NCBI GenBank assembly: GCA_021234155.1
Contig: JAJEKV010000011.1
Coordinates: forward strand, 1,490,001 to 1,554,000
Direction: 5' to 3'
Source of the DNA: Isoetes taiwanensis
Lineage: Eukaryota > Streptophyta > Lycopodiopsida > Isoetales > Isoetaceae
DNA length: 64,000 nucleotides
Both the position numbers and the translations under genes were made by a program. The notes below the pieces were generated by a model that saw nothing but the letters and a program-made list of their open reading frames with translations, did not search any database and had not been told where the DNA came from. Below, in pieces: positions 19,324 through 29,935 of the stretch (position 1 is its first letter; each line of letters starts with the position of its first letter).

Positions 19324-22300
19324 TGTTGAACATGCGGAACCCTCTCTCTCAGACACAGATTCTGAAGAAGCTCAGAATATTTATCAAGTTCAGGCTCCAC
19401 CTGCGAGTCTGCCTCTGTCATCCTACCCCGAATATGCTGATCCTTGGGGGGAAATGACTCTAGATCAGGACCAGGCTGTGGCTGCTTTACTTGACCCTTA
19501 CCTGGCTCCTTGTAATAGAATCCAACGTGTTGATCACTTTTCAGATGCTGAACCTCCTGCAACTCCTGCTGATGTACACGCTGTCATGAAGCAACCTCTG
19601 CTGGATGAAACTCAGCAACCCCTCTTTTTCACCACGCAACGTGCCACGCATCCTGTTATGCTTCAACCGCCTGCTCATATTGTCCAAGACACCGAAGTGA
19701 TCCCTCATATTCAGACTCCTGAAGTCGAGATTGTGGATGTGGGCAACAATCAACTTGTCCGCATTGCTGCAAATCTTCCGGCCCCTTATCGTAACAGGGG
19801 CTGTCCAAATTGTTCAAAAATTCAAACACATTTTAAGCACGGAGTTACAGAGATCTTCGGGAATCAACAAAAGCTTGGGGAACTCACCATTCCTACCAAA
19901 TCTGATGCACGCACCAGTTTAGCAACGACAGCGATCGGCTCAACCCTAATTACGCGGATCGCGTCAGCGGAAATTGACAAACTCCTTGTTTGCGCGGGTT
20001 TGATCTATGAGGTCAAACATTCTGAATGGGTGAGCCCCATCGTCATTGCCCTCAAACACAATGGTAAGATCCGCGTCTGTGTGGACTACCGAAAACTCAA
20101 TCAGGCCACGGAGCGTGATCATTTTCCACTTCCCTTCACGCACTGTGTTCGAAGAGGTCATTTGGACATGAGATGTACTCCTTCATGGATGGTTTTTTCC
20201 GCTACAATCAGATCTCAATCAAAGAATCTGATCAGCTCAAGACTACTTTCACCACCCCGTGGGGCACTTTTGCCTACAAGGTGGTTCCTTTTGGCTTATC
20301 AAACTCTCCATCAACGTTTCAACGCATCATGCTCTCAGTTTTTCATGATTTCATGAAGGAAAATCCCTTCTTACAAATCTTTCAAGATGACTTCTCGCCT
20401 CTGAGCCCATGGCTGACCATTTGGATAAATTGGAACTTCGTCTTCCGTAAATGTGATGAGTCCCAAGCATTAGTCTCAATCCAGAGAAATGCACCTTTTG
20501 TGTCACCTCAGGAGTTCTGTTAGGCCATGTTGTCAGCAAAGCAGGTATCACCACAGATCCTGCCAAAATCAGTTGTGTGCTCAAGGCTCAAGCACCAGCC
20601 AATATCAAGGAGACACGCTCTTTCCTGGGTAAGGTCAATTATTACTCCACCTTCATACCTGGACTAGCCGCCATTGCAGATCCCATTCATAAACTCACGG
20701 GTGACGAATCCACCTGGGCTTGGAATTCCCAGGCGGATGCTGCTTTCCAACATTTGAAGCTTTTGCTTACTCAGGCCCCGGTTCTTGTTCCTCCTCAATG
20801 GGACAAGCCCTTTCATGTTCATGTCGATGTCTTGGCGTTTGCTATTGGAGCTGTTCTTTCGCAAGAGTATGATGCGCACACTGACAAACCAAATCGATAC
20901 GCCAGCCGAAAACTCAATTCTGCTGAGCGCAACTATTCTGCCACAGAGCGTGAAGCTTTGGGTCTCATTTTCTGTGTTCAACGCTTCCGTCACTACCTTT
21001 TGGGCAGTCAAATCAAGTTCTTTGTGGACCACCAAGCACTCCTTTATTTGATCAACAAGTCCACGCCCACGGGCCGCATTGCTCGTTGGGTCCTTCTTCT
21101 CCAAGAATTTGCCCCTTTTGAAATTGTTCATAAGGCCGGCAAATCTCATGTCGTCCCGGATTATCTTTCACGCATCCACACAGATGATCCCTCAACTGGA
21201 GTCTCAGACGCCTTTCCTGACGCTCAACTCTTCTTAGTCACGGCAACACCACATTGGTTCCATGATTTTCAGCCAGCACCTCCTCACGTGCTCTTCCACC
21301 GTAAGACGAGACGCCTCTCCCCGCCAAGCAACAATCCTGCCGCCATCAATTTCTCCGCGAGGTCCGTGACTACACCATGGTTGCGGACATCTCTACAAAA
21401 GGGTAAGGACACCATCCTTCGACGCCGGTTCTACCTCATGAAGTTCCGTGATATTGTTAGAGAAGCTCATCAAGGGCTAGGTGGTGGTCATTTTCATGGT
21501 GACACCACGCACGCAAAAATCCTTCTAGCCGGGTATTTTGGCCCACGCTTTCAAAGATGCTCACGCCCACGCCAAGACGCGGACGCTTTTGCCGGGTGGG
21601 GGGCCCCACGCCCGCGGACGCTCTTCCCTTGACGCCGGTAGCCACGCCCACTTCCCTTCAAAGAAATGGGGAATGGATTTTGTGGGACCCATTGACCCTC
21701 CCGCGCACACCCGCGTCTGCTACATTCTCGGGTTCTCACTGACTATGCTACTAAATGGGCGGAAGCTTGTGCACTTCCAGACAACACTGCAGCAAGCACA
21801 GCCAGGGTCCTTTATCAACAAATCATCACGCGATTCGGCTGCCCCACGGAGCTGGTCAGTGATCGTGGTGTCCATTTCATCAATCATACCATCAAGGAGC
21901 TGACGGATTATCTCCTGATACATCATCACAAGAGCACACCTTACTATCCTCAAGGTAATGGTTTGGCAGAAAGCACCAACAAAACTCTGGTCACCATTCT
22001 CAAGAAAATTTGTGATGCTTCACGCACAGACTGGCAAACCAAACTTCCTACTGTTCTTTGGGCCTACAATACTTGTTTCAAGATTGCTACCGGTCACACT
22101 CCTTTTAAATTGGTTTATGGACAGGAAGCTCTCATGCCGTTTGAATACATCCTTCCAACACTCCATTTTCAACTGGCTACTGCTCATAATCCACCTGCTG
22201 CACTCAAAGAAAGGGTCTATCAATTAGAACAATTGGATGAACTTCGAAGAGATGCTTATATTCGTGTTCTTCATGGACAACAGTTTCAAAAATCTTTACA

Positions 22301-22580
22301 TGACAAACGTCTGAAGACAAAAACATTCAAAGAAGGCGATTTGGTTCTTCTTTATGATTCCAGGTACAAAAATTTTCCGGGCAAACTCAAGTTTCGTTGG
22401 CTTGGCCCTTATCAAATTGTTCAAGTGGTCAGACCCAGCGTTTTCCAACTGGCAGAGTTAGATGGCACTCCATTACCTACATTGGTTAATGGTTTTCGAC
22501 TCAAAACATTTCATCACACAGAAAGCGACAATCCACCAACAAATACAGTTCAAGAAGCAAACACCACAGAAAGTGACTAG
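19324..22580 (+). pseudogene. Element A pol: RT, RNase H, integrase
   Basis: Continuation of the A frame: linker (SVEHAEPSLSDTDSEEAQ), then RT fingers (WVSPIVIALKHNGKIRVCVD), a frameshift near 20150, and the RT palm with FQDDF at about 20380. RNase H spans about 20790-21180, the integrase zinc region 21440-21610 is broken by frameshifts in a GC-rich stretch, the core is 21660-21990 and the C-terminal part (21963-22580) is intact, ending ANTTESD. Relative to B the breaks are small indels at CAG/CTG/CCG-rich spots. The chain is otherwise collinear and about 97% identical in the intact parts (by eye). Stop codon at 22578-22580. Confidence 0.9.
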
Positions 22581-22623
22581 AAAGGCGGCATATTATATTA
22601 TAGTGGATAATTTTTTACAAAAT

Positions 22624-22690
22624 GTGGGCACAGCCCAGCTATTTCCGCTATGGGCACTGCCCTATATACAAAAACGGGCTCAGAGCCCTA
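22624..22690 (+). other. Three short GGGC palindromes after integrase (element A)
   Basis: GGGCACAGCCC, GGGCACTGCCC and GGGCTCAGAGCCC, evenly spaced, just after the pol stop and before the 3' end of the antisense ORF. All three arms are conserved in element B. They could act as RNA hairpins at the convergent 3' ends of pol and the antisense gene, or as protein sites. Confidence 0.45.
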
Positions 22691-22719
22691 TCTCCTAAAA
22701 ACCTAAGAGGAAAAACCCT

Positions 22720-22986
22720 CTACTCCGGGTTCGGAGCAGAGGTGATGCGGAGGAGATGGTAGAGGTTCTGCTCAGGGTCCCAGCGAAGGTGCAGAACCAC
22801 CTCCATCCTGTTGGTCATAGGGTCGGGATGTTCAGCCATCCCGGAGCACCAGCCATCCATTCGAATGCCACGGTTGTGGCAGCGCCAGAGATCCAGACAG
22901 TTCATTTTACAGGTGATCCACTCCTGACAATTGGGGGGCATCGTGCAATTTTCATTCAAACCAGCAGCAGCCATGCTCAGCGCCAT
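22720..22986 (-). CDS. Antisense cysteine-rich small protein (element A copy)
   Basis: An 88-codon ORF on the minus strand between integrase and ORF3, the counterpart of 12343-12609. It starts MALSMAAAGLNENC and ends TSAPNPE. All six Cys (14, 20, 26, 30, 36, 47) are kept and there are 10 amino-acid changes from copy B, several conservative (K/R, D/E, I/L). The frame is closed upstream by a TAA that lies inside the TATA motif, which fixes the start at 22986. It is intact although gag and pol around it are broken. Transcription would run toward integrase, so its RNA would also be antisense to the pol 3' end. The product is unknown; it could regulate the element or be a structural accessory factor. 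Confidence 0.72.
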   Translation of the reverse strand: MALSMAAAGLNENCTMPPNCQEWITCKMNCLDLWRCHNRGIRMDGWCSGMAEHPDPMTNRMEVVLHLRWDPEQNLYHLLRITSAPNPE

Positions 22987-23015
22987 CGGATGTCTTCGCT
23001 TCCCTCCCGGTTCGT

Positions 23016-23023
23016 CTTATATA
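23016..23023 (-). promoter_or_regulatory. TATA box for the antisense ORF (element A)
   Basis: Minus-strand TATATAAG in CTATATAAGACGAACC, 37 bp before the ATG at 22986; conserved in B. On the plus strand the same bases read TTATATAG, so the box may also serve a plus-strand promoter for ORF3, about 490 bp downstream. Confidence 0.5.
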
Positions 23024-23513
23024 GCCAACCGAGGAACTGCTAGCTGACGTGGACCAATCAGAAATTTGCCAACGTGTTTGCAATGCAAGGCTCTTTCTAA
23101 ACTGAGAATCTTTTCTCCCGCCGCAAATCTAGCCAGGGTACTGTCTGACACATTCGTTTTCATGATATCCCACTTCGAGTTGCCTGCATTAAATGCCTTT
23201 GCTTCTTTTCATACCCGTCAACAATTAATATGTGTCCTATGGCCATCTGTCACATCCGATCTTATTCTCACGTCTCATCCTCACCGTTCATTACTTCTTC
23301 CTTACGTTTTTTGGGGACTTAGCCAAAATTTTGCCTCTCAATACCCTCCTGGGCATCTTTCGACACCTGGCATCATCAACGGCTCCAGTTTCGCCCTCAT
23401 CATACCTCTTCGCCTCCAGTTGCGCGCCCTAAACTTTGTCATTCCTCTGCGCCTTCGTTCTTGGCTTTCGTCCTCCGCCCTTGCATCACTCTTCGTTTCT
23501 GCGAATCGTTACC

Positions 23514-26500
23514 ATGGCTGCACCAAAATTTTCTACCCTTCAAGCTACTGCTCCCAGGGACCCGGCTCTTTTCGAGTCGGTATCTTTCTTGACGCCCACT
23601 TTCCGTGACGCCCTTGTCGGCCCAAATCGAGAAGTCGCTGAACGCCAAAAGCTTTACGAATTCTCTCAAATGGAACTTCCGGCTCCAAATCCTGACCAAC
23701 TGAAGCAGTTCATCGCCAATATCGTTAACAGCCCGCATGGATACACCACAGTCGTCGATGGCACCACCATTTTGCTGACTCAACATTTGATTTCTGAGGT
23801 ATTTCATATTCCCTTGCAAACTCCTTGTTTATCATGGTCTGCCATCCAGGATCTAGATGTCACAGAGTTTGGTGCACCTCCTTATCATGCCAATGTGCAT
23901 CGCCTGACCAATATCGACAAGCCTCACGAAACCTTTGTTAAGTTTCTGTGGCGCAAGTTCCTTGGGTATTCTATCAAGAACACCCATATCAATAAGCCTT
24001 TCTATAACATGGTACTCACTGCTACACACTCCAACCACCACATAGATTGGCCCCAATTGATGTTCTATCGTCTTCTCCAAGAAGTGGACCGCCTTCGGGG
24101 TGCCACTTCCATTTCTGAAGTTTCTGTGGGAGGTCACCTTCAAGCCCTCATCCGTCATTACTTCCCTCCCACACCACAACAGTCTCAAAATTCCACTCAA
24201 CGGTTCCTTCCCCAGCCTCAACAAGTTGGCCCTTCACACCCTTCTTCGCCTGGTCATGACCAACATCGGCACTCTCATGTCACTGTCTCCTCCTCAGCCA
24301 CACCATCCAGTTCACACCATATCTCCCAAACCTCCCAAACCAGACAACAGCCCCACTCCACCACGAACACCCCTCGTCACCAAGTGTATCAAGATGTCGC
24401 CAGGATGCTCAAGTCAGCCAGACTAAAGTTACAAGAATCCCACGACGCTCTCCTGAATGGGGTTCAAACGACACTAGAGGCCTCTGATGCAGTACACCGG
24501 GACCTTCAAGCTGCCACTGCCCAAGTTGCCACTTTGGAGGCCAAACTTCAAGACAAGCACCCGAGCTCTCTTGCGTGCTCATACGATCTCAAAATGCACA
24601 GAACAAGTCAGCCAACTTGCGGATCAACAGGGCTCACCCAATCAGAAATTCAAAATTTATTGAACACACCAAGTCCACGAAGCTCTCCTGGTACCAAGGA
24701 CCTTGAGATATTGCCAAGCTCAACGCCTTGTACTCCGAACTTTGTGAAAACTTCCGCACTCAAGTTCAAAACCTTACAGAGCGGGACGCTCAAATTGCCT
24801 CCTTGACGGCTCAACTTTCTACACAGACCTCTCAGCTCACCTCTCTTCAAGATCAGCTTACAGAGGTGCAGAAACAGAAGATTCTTGATGACGCGGAGAT
24901 TGCCGTGCTTCGTCTGAATACACACGGGCAATCCTCCTCCCAGGTCAACACTTCTCAGAAACGGGTCCGTGACCAATCACGCCTGCTGCTAGAAAAGGAC
25001 AACCGGATCCGTGACCTTGAACAACAGCTACAGCAAGCTATTCAATCTGCTGATGAGGCTCAAGCAAAACTTGACGGCCATACCGCCATTATTAACAGAA
25101 TGGCTGTTGACTTCCCAGTTCCTTCCTGCTATCACGATTATGTGGTTGCTCGCCGCCACCTCTTCCTTTCAAAGTGGCATGCCGCAGATGGACCGGTGGA
25201 TATTCCCCTGAGCACCGCAGATTTTCTTCGATTTGGCCGAACTCACCATTGAAGACAAAGGGTTATCTTTGTGCCCCTTTTGGTCTTTGATCTCATCCAC
25301 TGTGTCGATCCCGACTTTATCACCTTCAGAGTTGTTCAGCCCATGGCTTACATATTTCATGATTTCTATTTAGGTGATACACAGGAAAACTTCAGAGATG
25401 GGCCACGCCCGCCTCTTTGGTGGTGACACGGTGCAATGGTTGCTTCAGGATAACAATCCATATCTTCCTGATCATGCTCAGACCCACACGCTTCATCGAG
25501 AGTACATGCCCGAAGCTTGCCAATCATTTACCTCTCCGCGCAAAGCGAAAGCGCCGCAATGTGTCGAAAGTTTCGGACATCCCGAGGATCTTCCCTATGC
25601 ACAAATTTATATGCAGCACCTTGCCGGTTATAATCAATTACGGGCTCTGTTGGATAGCAAGACGGTCCCCACGGGATGGGATAGCCCTCCTGTCAACTCT
25701 CAACTCTCTGATTCTCTTTGGGATCGTTGGTGTCAAGCTCTTGATCCGGATCTTGTCAGTCAATTCAGGGAGACTGCTCAGCAACCCACGCCCACGGGCA
25801 TGATTCCTTCTCCATATGCTTCTCTGGGAGTACCTCCACGCCCCCGGTTCCTGACTTCTGATTGGCGCCTCCCATTTTGGACAAAGGTCATGGATGGCCA
25901 TGCTGGATGGACTCCACCTCAGATCTCGACGGATCTCCGGTGGGATCCCCGTTTTGTACGCCGTTCACATTGGGAGGAGGGTGCCACTCTTGATACCACC
26001 ACGAATTGGATCTATATTGCTAATGAGCGTGGTTGGCAACGCCCGGCAGATGCAATTCATGGTCTCGACACCTTTATGCAGAATGCCACCACCTCACCAG
26101 ACCCTTCAGTTCATCTTCAAGCAGGTTTTTGTGCTGCTCTCAAATGCCTCTTGCTCAGCTCCTTACATCAGCAGCGCCCAATTTTTCACTGCAATCCAAA
26201 TGCCAGTGTCAGTGCCTTCGGCCTCCAGACCTGCCTCCTCATGGAATGTCAGTTCGTTTCTTCAGACGCCCATGCTGCCCTTGAAGACATGGTACGCTCT
26301 CGATTTCTTATTGATGCAGATCCTGCTCTTGGCCTCAACACTCCTAATGCTCTTCAAACACGCCAAGACCTCATTAGCCAGTACCATAATGGTGCCCGTC
26401 CTCACTCCCGGGAGGATCACGTTCAGACAGATGGCTTCCCGCCCTCGGAAACACTTCCTCCTTTTCTTCACTCTGAGTGTCGTTTGGTAGGGGGGAGTGT

Positions 26501-26648
26501 TAGTCCTGTGCCTCCTGGTACAGGACTATTCATGCATACGAAGGACCAGGTCAAGCAAAAGGATCCACAGTCAGCCACGGGTCAGTCATCAAGGGCCCCG
26601 CAGAAGACCAAGCAGCAGCCACTCAAGAGACGACGCTCAGACAAGTGA
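23514..26648 (+). pseudogene. ORF3 of element A (frameshifted)
   Basis: Start ACCATGG at 23514, as in copy B. The N-terminal domain is intact to about residue 300; the coiled-coil region (24400-25200) has frameshifts; the second domain is open from 25374 to the stop at 26648. That stop lies 151 bp inside the 3' LTR, so the polypurine tract (GGTAGGGGGGAG) and the LTR start are translated as LVGGSVSPVPPGTG. The LTR-coded tail is basic (KRRRSDK). Against B the tail has point changes and one whole-codon indel, leaving the frame open. The length (about 1,045 codons) equals that of B. The predicted form is soluble, with a central coiled coil and flanking globular domains. Function unknown. The position matches the env-like slot of Athila elements, but no membrane segment is seen. 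Confidence 0.8.
26486..26497 (+). other. Polypurine tract of element A
   Basis: GGTAGGGGGGAG immediately before the 3' LTR; primer site for plus-strand DNA synthesis and at the same time coding for ORF3. Confidence 0.85.
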
Positions 26649-27053
26649 CGGGCCATCACCGCCCGCGTCAGCGTGATTCCAGGCACCTCAAGAGGCACTG
26701 CCAGCATTCCTGCAAATCAGGCCTCCTTCCAGGAGTCGGCACCGAGATCAGTCAGAGTGTCTATATTGGGCCAAAGGCCATTGTACTATATATATGACTA
26801 GAGCTCGCACATGAGTTCTAGATGAGTTTTGAGTCTTGTCTCCTTTCAGTTTTTCTCTCTATTACGAGAGCTCATGTATTTTCATCATTGATATCAAGGA
26901 AGCTTATTGTTTTCCTCATACTTGTTCTGTTTTCTTCTTCTTGTTCTCTTCTTGCAAATCCCGCGTGACATAGTCCCCCGGACTCTCCTGTTAGATCCAC
27001 GGGTCCTCACAGAGGGATGTCTTCCAGGAGTTCCCGAACCCAGACCCCAAACA
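26498..27053 (+). repeat. Element A 3' LTR
   Basis: 556 bp, TGTTAG to AAACA. Pairs with 5045-5599 with about 15 differences by eye, mostly in 5250-5300 and at the distal end. Carries a TATA box at 26787 and the ORF3 stop at 26648. Confidence 0.95.
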
Positions 27054-27058
27054 GCGGG
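27054..27058. repeat. Target-site duplication of element A (right), GCGGG
   Basis: Second copy of 5040-5044. Element C's LTR resumes immediately afterwards. Confidence 0.95.
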
Positions 27059-27704
27059 GGTCACTAAGGGGGCACGTATCCTCTAGCGCACCCAGGGATC
27101 CGTCATACCCGGGGAGGGGACGCCTCCCTGACCTGCCTCATCGGACCGGGGAGATGTAACCCGGAGTAGTCCTGAAGGGTGATTCCTTGGGATTGCGTCT
27201 CCGGAGGGCTACAAGCACGTCATAGCATGATACGGCCTATCTGCAAAGTGTGCACAGGAGGGGCGGATGGAGTGGACAACCCTAGCTATTGTCTTATGCC
27301 AGCCAACGCCATGTTATATCTCCGTCTGTTGATATCTTGAGACCCCTCCGCCGCTTGATCCCTTGGAGTCCGAGCCCGGGTAGTGCCTCGTTATTGTGTT
27401 GTTTCATGTTGTTACGTATGGATTATCTTTGCCATGTTGATGAGGATGGGCCACCCTTCGTGGTGGTATATTATTTGCATTATGATTGGATGCTAACGTA
27501 TATGTATGCTTCCTTCGCCATAGGATTTCCCCATAGAGGACGTGGGGCTTAATGACACCTCCGCGATCCTCGCCTCGGATACTTGGCCATCCCGAAAGTA
27601 GTCCGAGCATGATGGAGGGCCTTGCCGGGTGATTTAGTCACCATGGGAGGGGAAGTCCCAGATATCTATACGACGGAGCATCGTATGGACTCGGGAGCGT
27701 CACA
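27059..27704 (+). repeat. Element C 5' LTR, right part
   Basis: Matches the last ~640 bp of the 3' LTR (about 38410-39054), ending GGGAGCGTCACA. Together with 4137-5044 it makes a 1,554-bp LTR, against 1,550 bp for the 3' copy. Confidence 0.94.
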
Positions 27705-28388
27705 AGCAGTATCGTGAGCAATGGTTCCGTGAACCAAAAAATGCTACCGGCCATACTCTAACTCGTTAGTTGAGGATGAAAAAAAAAAAAAAAAAACTTG
27801 TCTAGAAAGTTCCAACTCACACCCGTGTGTTAGTTGGCTTAGTATGGGACCTAATGACCGGGTTGTAGAGATAGTGTTTCTTAGCGAAGGGGTTAAAGTT
27901 GGAAATTAGGGTTAGAAACTTAGATTTTGTTTTCGCCATAACTCCCTCCTCTCGTAGCTCTGGATCGACCAGATTATTGCTCCAATGGGTCGGCGTGCAT
28001 CTACCCTAAAGGAGTCGCCGTCGTCGCCAAGGGGACCAGCGTAAGGTCAAACCCAAGGGCGGCGCCGATTGGGTTTGGACGACTTAGAACGCGGAAAGAA
28101 ACACGTATAACCGGGTCAGCGCCGCTTCGTATTTTCGCGCGTATATTTTTTTTTTTCCGCCGTATTTTTTTTAAGAAAAAAAAAAGAAGTTTAAAATTTA
28201 AAATTTAAAAAGTTAAACGGCCGTTTCTTTTCGGGAGTTCCCTTCTTGTATACGCTGCCGCCTGCTCGCTTCGACGCCGCCATAGCCGCCAGACCCAAGC
28301 GCCCCAAACCTTGTCTCTCCTTTTCCCAGCGGTTCCCTCGTGACCTAGCGCCACCTTTACTGCTCTCCTAAGCGCCAGCGCCTTACTT
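27705..28388 (+). other. Element C leader
   Basis: Untranslated leader after the 5' LTR. Holds an A-run at 27780-27797 and T/A-rich runs at 28146-28215 (including a repeated TTTAAAATTT-type segment). The primer-binding site should start at 27705-27707 but the match to initiator Met tRNA is poor. No coding signal. Confidence 0.5.
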
Positions 28389-29162
28389 ATGGCCATCACT
28401 AAGACCACTTTGGACCCTTCTAGCCTTAATATACCCCAAATCTATGCCATGATCGCGAAGTACATGGCCACTGACAGCGACGTGGTAGACATCCTTCTGA
28501 ATGAGCTAGTACAACGTTTTAGTGATAACCTAAGGATCCCTTATCCTATATTCCACTTCTCGGAGCAGTTTTTGATCAAGCTGAATCTCCATCAGCTGCC
28601 ATATACCATGGTCGAGCAGCCTGACCAGGTTATGGTGTTGATCAAGTTTTATCCACCAGAGTGTGAAGAACACTCGAGGAGGGCTACATTCAGCTTTGAG
28701 GCGGCGTGATCCCAGCTTTAGCTCGTGGACGCATGACGGAACTAGAGAGGGCGATACGTATTACCCACCTGAGTAAGGAGTATAGATATCTTGGCCATGG
28801 GTGGGCTATTATTAACCATGAAGCATTCGAAGCAACCCCATATGAGTGGTACGACGCTTCCTGTGGATTCATTTGGGGTGAAATCCCCGATATCGACCGC
28901 AATACCGATACATGTCCGCATGGATATGGCTCGCCGGTTCGACCGCTATCAATTTCGAATTGATCCGGCGATCGCTGCTCTACGGCATTTTTGGGATGAT
29001 GTGGAAGTTTATATGGAACGCGGCCCGCCAATTCCCGAAGAAACAGAAGGGGCAAAGGCAGAGCGGCTACATAAAGAGCAACAGATAAAACCAGCAGACC
29101 TACACCAGCAGCCCGTGATAAACCGCCAGAGAACCATGAAGCAGGGCCTAACAAGCGGATGA
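28389..29162 (+). pseudogene. Element C accessory ORF 1 (upstream of gag)
   Basis: The first ATG after the leader opens a 106-codon frame (MAITKTTLDPSSLNIPQIYA...), with continuation in shifted frames at 28706 (RITHLSKEYRYLGHGWAIIN) and 28900-29160 (RRFDRYQFRIDPAIAALRHF...). Taken together they suggest one protein of about 250 residues now broken by two frameshifts. No known domain is recognised. Chromoviruses usually start with gag, so an extra 5' frame is unusual; ORF1 upstream of gag is known from Ogre-type elements of another lineage. It may be an acquired or lineage-specific gene. Confidence 0.4.
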
Positions 29163-29935
29163 GCCACCGAGGAAACGACGGAGGAAGTCCGTGGGGCCCA
29201 TAAGTTCGGCAACCAATAATAGAGAGAAGTTGAAGGTTGTCGGCACCATTGGGAAGAATAATGAAAGCCGCCAGGAGATGAACGGTGGATGCTTCCCACT
29301 CCCACCCCCTGCTACACGCGGGTAAGATGGTACCATTGTGAGGAAGGGACCGATCCCCAAACCTCGCTCCCTCCAAGAAGCCCCATCGGTTCCTACCCGT
29401 GCATCGTGGCCTTCACGGAGATCCGTAAGTATCGAAGACCGCTGGAGCTTCGATAAGGAAGCTACCCTTCGTAGATTGGTTAGGAAATAGCACAAGAATT
29501 CAAAACCGATCTTCGCTTCCAGACCTTTGCGATTTTGGCTTTACAGGAGGCTGCTGAAGCCTACCTCATAGCACTTTTTAGTGACGCAAATCTTTGTGCG
29601 ATACACGCAAAGCGGGTCACTATAATGCCAAAGGACCTCGCCCTTGCCCGAAGGATTCGGGGAGAACGTCCATAGTGGCCCGAGGGCATTTTTAATGTAT
29701 TTAATTTTGCTATATCAATAGAGAAATCCGAATTTTGCTATCGTGTCTTTGTTAGTTGCATTTTAATATTTCTTTCAAAAAAAAATAAAAAAATAAAATA
29801 AAATAAAAATAATAATAACTGATAGTGAATGCTGACGTCAGCATAAGGGTTATAAATACTTTAAAGACCGTTTTAGGGTTTCACTTTCACTTTCAGGTTT
29901 CGTCCACTCTTCCTCCTCCTTCCTTCCAGCGCATA
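29163..29935. other. Spacer in element C, nothing coding recognised
   Basis: Minus-strand frames here (28690-29495) are shadows of GC-rich plus-strand sequence. An A-rich low-complexity run lies at 29777-29817. I see no gene. Confidence 0.4.

Larger units (their letters stand above)
5045..27053 (+). mobile_element. Element A: Ty3/gypsy, Athila/Tat-like, with a third ORF
   Basis: Full-length retrotransposon (about 11.0 kb without element B) in plus orientation inside C's 5' LTR. Both LTRs are present (5045-5599 and 26498-27053) and end in TG...CA. Content: gag-protease (5641-8352), interruption by element B, remaining pol (19324-22580), an intergenic region with an antisense small ORF, and the large ORF3 (23514-26648) reaching into the 3' LTR. 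The integrase zinc region and the WPTLFKDAH-type motif, seen intact in copy B, resemble the non-chromovirus plant clade that includes Athila and Tat; no chromodomain is present. By eye the two LTRs differ at about 3% of positions. No convincing primer-binding site is seen after 5599. Confidence 0.95.

Noticed and set aside
23514-26648. Retroviral envelope identity for ORF3
   Set aside because: No signal peptide, transmembrane helix, furin-like site or fusion peptide is visible; only the position is env-like.
28690-29495. Minus-strand ORFs in the leader of element C
   Set aside because: Opposite strand to the accessory frames, no domain, and compositionally explained by the plus-strand coding texture.
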